From JAJZOM01 sp046703545 (lineage in GTDB: Archaea; Thermoplasmatota; Thermoplasmata; Thermoplasmatales; Thermoplasmataceae): a stretch of 30,702 nt of DNA. Location: assembly GCA_046703545.1 (NCBI GenBank), contig JBJKSX010000004.1, forward strand, positions 1 to 30,702, written 5' to 3'. This document shows positions 29,004 to 30,702 of this stretch, one piece after another (within the stretch, counting starts at the first letter, position 1; each line of letters begins with the position of its first letter). The notes beneath the pieces are model-generated. The model was not told where the DNA came from. It saw only the letters and a program-made list of their open reading frames with translations, and ran no database searches. The translations under genes were made by a program, and so were the position numbers.

Positions 29004-29252
29004 ATGGCAACACTAGATGCATCTGACTCAAACATTCCCACGTGGAGACGACACTTCTGGGGGAGATTCATTGGACTCGGTTTACTGGTTGTAGGGGTTT
29101 CCTATTACCTTATCTGGTCCATCCTTTACGGAACATGGACCGATATCGGGCTCTATTCATTCACAATAGTCCTGGTCGTTTTCGGGCTGCTGGAACTATG
29201 GCTTGTCCAGGAACAGGTAAAAGGGGATCTGAAGGAAGCTCAGAAGCGCTGA
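29004..29252 (+). CDS. small membrane protein with two transmembrane helices
   Basis: An 82-residue protein starting MATLDASDSNIPTWRRHFWG, with hydrophobic helices at about 20-40 (RFIGLGLLVVGVSYYLIWSI) and 48-68 (IGLYSFTIVLVVFGLLELWL) and a charged tail (EQVKGDLKEAQKR). Trp/Arg-rich residues precede helix 1, so both ends are probably cytoplasmic. No family is recognised. The ATG at 29004 is preferred: TATA-like GATATACAT (about 28969-28977) lies some 30 bases upstream, while the in-frame ATG at 28965 has no well-spaced box. It converges on and overlaps the VirB4-like gene by 13 bases. Confidence 0.6.
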   Translation: MATLDASDSNIPTWRRHFWGRFIGLGLLVVGVSYYLIWSILYGTWTDIGLYSFTIVLVVFGLLELWLVQEQVKGDLKEAQKR

Positions 29253-30619
29253 AGTTTTCTGTCTTCCCAGTCGGTGGAAAGTATCCTCAATTTTCTGCAA
29301 TATTCACCATCTGACATCAGGCATTCAGAATAAGGATGCATTTTTCCACCCAGCAACCTTCCTGGAGGGTCAATCTCAAAATCATCCAGTTTAAGCACTT
29401 TTCTGTGGGTCTCCTTGAAGTTCCTCGTTCTGAATATGAAAACCCGGTTGCTGTTGAATGCTATTGAATTGGTTCTTTCATTCAGAAAATCATCGGTGTT
29501 CTGTGAGATGTTCACTATTCCGGTGTTGTAATGCCTTGAATGCCTCACCATCTGGCCAAGGGCCTTGGCGTTTCTCTGGTTTCTGAGTATGATGTGGCAC
29601 TCATCTATCACCACAAGTTTCCTCATGTTCGGATGCTCTGTCATCATCGAATTGATTCCCCTGAGCAACCCATGAATGATATCGTCATTTTCAAGGTCTT
29701 CTGGTTCAGCCTTCACTATGGTCAACCTGTCTTCCCTGGACTTAATGCCTGAAGGGCCAAGATTACCGAAATCCGCGATGAAGTCGTGAATCTCAATTTC
29801 TGAACAGTTGGTTTCGAATGAATCGCAGAAATATTCGTTCAGGGGGTCAAATACAATGGCATTCTCTGCCAGCCCCGGCAAAAGGCTGCGCTCAAGGAAC
29901 AGTTTACCGAAATAGGATTTTCCTGATCCAGTTTCACCGACCACCAGGATATTGTATGAATTCTGCCCAAAGAGGTCAAATCTCACGAACCTCTCGGTCA
30001 AGTCATCCACTCCGAGGATGATTCCTCTTTTGCCGTCTTCTGCGTTCCTGAACACTGGAATTACAGAAGCTGCCTGCCGGGTGTTCATCAGGTAATTGCT
30101 CTTCGGCTGCACATTGGGCGATATGAAATCAAGAATTGAGCGCTTTGAGCTTGGCACTTTCACCACCCTGATACCAATCATTTCAAGATCATTCACTATC
30201 CGGTTCACATTTTCATTGAGTATGGCTGGATGATCGGCGAATATGCGTATTGTGAAGGCCATGTTTGCTGGCACAACCCCGTCGCTTTCATACTGGTATA
30301 GAATCTTCTCAAGGTCTGCTATTTGCTTCTTAAGGTTCTCGTTCCCTGACAGGTTGCTCCCTGAGAGCCTCAACTCTGCCTTTCGTTCTGACAGAAGGCG
30401 CTTGAGGAATCTTCCCGGGTTCCGGTCTTTGACGCTCCTGAGAGATGCCCTTACATTGAAGGGGATTCCAGTGCTCTCAAGAAGTGAGAGATAGTAGGGG
30501 CCCAGTGCATAGTCCATGTCTTTGACGACAAGGTCTGCAAAAAACCTGTCAGACTCGATGTAGTTTCTGTGCCTTGTGAATCTGAAATGAAATCTGTCCC
30601 TACCATCCTTATCTGACAT
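29240..30619 (-). CDS. VirB4/TraC-like ATPase (HerA-FtsK superfamily)
   Basis: A 459-residue ATPase. The N-terminal 180 residues form a divergent region of the type seen before the motor in VirB4/TraC proteins. The motor has Walker A VGETGSGKSYFG (227-238 with this start), NAIVFDPLNEYFCDSF, Walker B KLVVIDECHIIL with Asp339-Glu340, and a downstream VNISQNTDDFL glutamine motif, as in type IV secretion and conjugation ATPases. It is shorter than bacterial VirB4 (about 800), as are many archaeal members. ATG 30619 is used; GTG 30631, two bases after the upstream stop, would add four residues. It is probably in an operon with the gene cut off at the right edge. The process served (pilus, secretion or DNA transfer) cannot be told from this window. 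Confidence 0.82.
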   Translation of the reverse strand: MSDKDGRDRFHFRFTRHRNYIESDRFFADLVVKDMDYALGPYYLSLLESTGIPFNVRASLRSVKDRNPGRFLKRLLSERKAELRLSGSNLSGNENLKKQIADLEKILYQYESDGVVPANMAFTIRIFADHPAILNENVNRIVNDLEMIGIRVVKVPSSKRSILDFISPNVQPKSNYLMNTRQAASVIPVFRNAEDGKRGIILGVDDLTERFVRFDLFGQNSYNILVVGETGSGKSYFGKLFLERSLLPGLAENAIVFDPLNEYFCDSFETNCSEIEIHDFIADFGNLGPSGIKSREDRLTIVKAEPEDLENDDIIHGLLRGINSMMTEHPNMRKLVVIDECHIILRNQRNAKALGQMVRHSRHYNTGIVNISQNTDDFLNERTNSIAFNSNRVFIFRTRNFKETHRKVLKLDDFEIDPPGRLLGGKMHPYSECLMSDGEYCRKLRILSTDWEDRKLQRF

Positions 30620-30633
30620 ACAAAACCACACTC

Positions 30634-30702
30634 TCAGCTGCTCAATGATCTTACCAGGGCTTCGATTTCTTCGCGGGCATTGAGCTCTTTTGAATCCATA
30701 CC
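30634..30702 (-). CDS. 3' end of a gene upstream of the VirB4-like ATPase
   Basis: The frame entering from the right edge encodes 22 residues (GMDSKELNAREEIEALVRSL and two serines) before a TGA at 30634-30636. It is charged and helical, too short to identify. The stop lies 14 bases before the ATG of the VirB4-like gene, so the two are likely cotranscribed. A Met codon near the edge could even be its start, which would make it a tiny ORF. Confidence 0.45.
   Translation of the reverse strand, partial: GMDSKELNAREEIEALVRSLSS

Noticed and set aside
1..30702. CRISPR arrays, insertion sequences, rRNA genes, replication origin
   Set aside because: No regularly spaced repeats, transposase, rRNA or Cdc6-type origin signals were seen anywhere in the window.

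Overview
The window looks like a chromosomal segment of a Thermoplasmata archaeon, most likely order Thermoplasmatales. This rests on archaeal-type genes (single-chain Elp3, aIF2-beta, GGGP and DGGGP synthases for ether lipids, Dph6, Trm1, CTP-dependent riboflavin kinase, archaeal MptD) combined with a class II HMG-CoA reductase and kdpFABC, and on promoter layout. Genes that lead a transcription unit mostly have an AT-rich TATA box 24-35 bases before the start codon, implying leaderless or near-leaderless mRNA. Genes inside operons carry GGTGA-type ribosome sites. The lineage is inferred from gene families, not from an rRNA.

Left part (1-4202): a truncated GNAT acetyltransferase, then an AT-rich, gene-poor strip with two orphan small genes, then tRNA-Arg(CCG), whose 5' end directly abuts the stop codon of an adenosine-specific kinase family gene. 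Divergently transcribed is elp3.

4203-9958: a complete kdpFABC potassium pump operon with 4-base overlaps at its junctions. It includes a 29-residue KdpF and faces a tandem universal-stress protein. No kdpD or kdpE is present. A 370-base gap then holds a nested inverted repeat over the purB promoter.

9959-17222: purB with an overlapping winged-helix gene; dph6 and a peroxiredoxin sharing what looks like one symmetric TATA element; a DUF2240 gene; an HMG-CoA reductase-TPR operon; and the pyrB-pyrI aspartate transcarbamoylase operon.

17219-18708: the most unusual locus. A ribbon-helix-helix (RHH) protein with two apparent RHH units is followed by a protein that aligns motif by motif with the N-terminal GTPase half of FtsZ but lacks its T7 loop and C-terminal domain. 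Five TGTATGT-like octamers lie upstream.

18709-30702: aIF2-beta with a TRAM tail plus a PIN protein; the riboflavin kinase/regulator; purS-purL plus a small acidic protein; UbiA (DGGGP synthase)-GGGP synthase; mptD, a THEP1-family NTPase with a degenerate P-loop and trm1; a drug-type ABC exporter; a small membrane protein; and a VirB4/TraC-like ATPase at the right edge. The segment is compact: six convergent gene pairs end within about 5 bases of each other or overlap.
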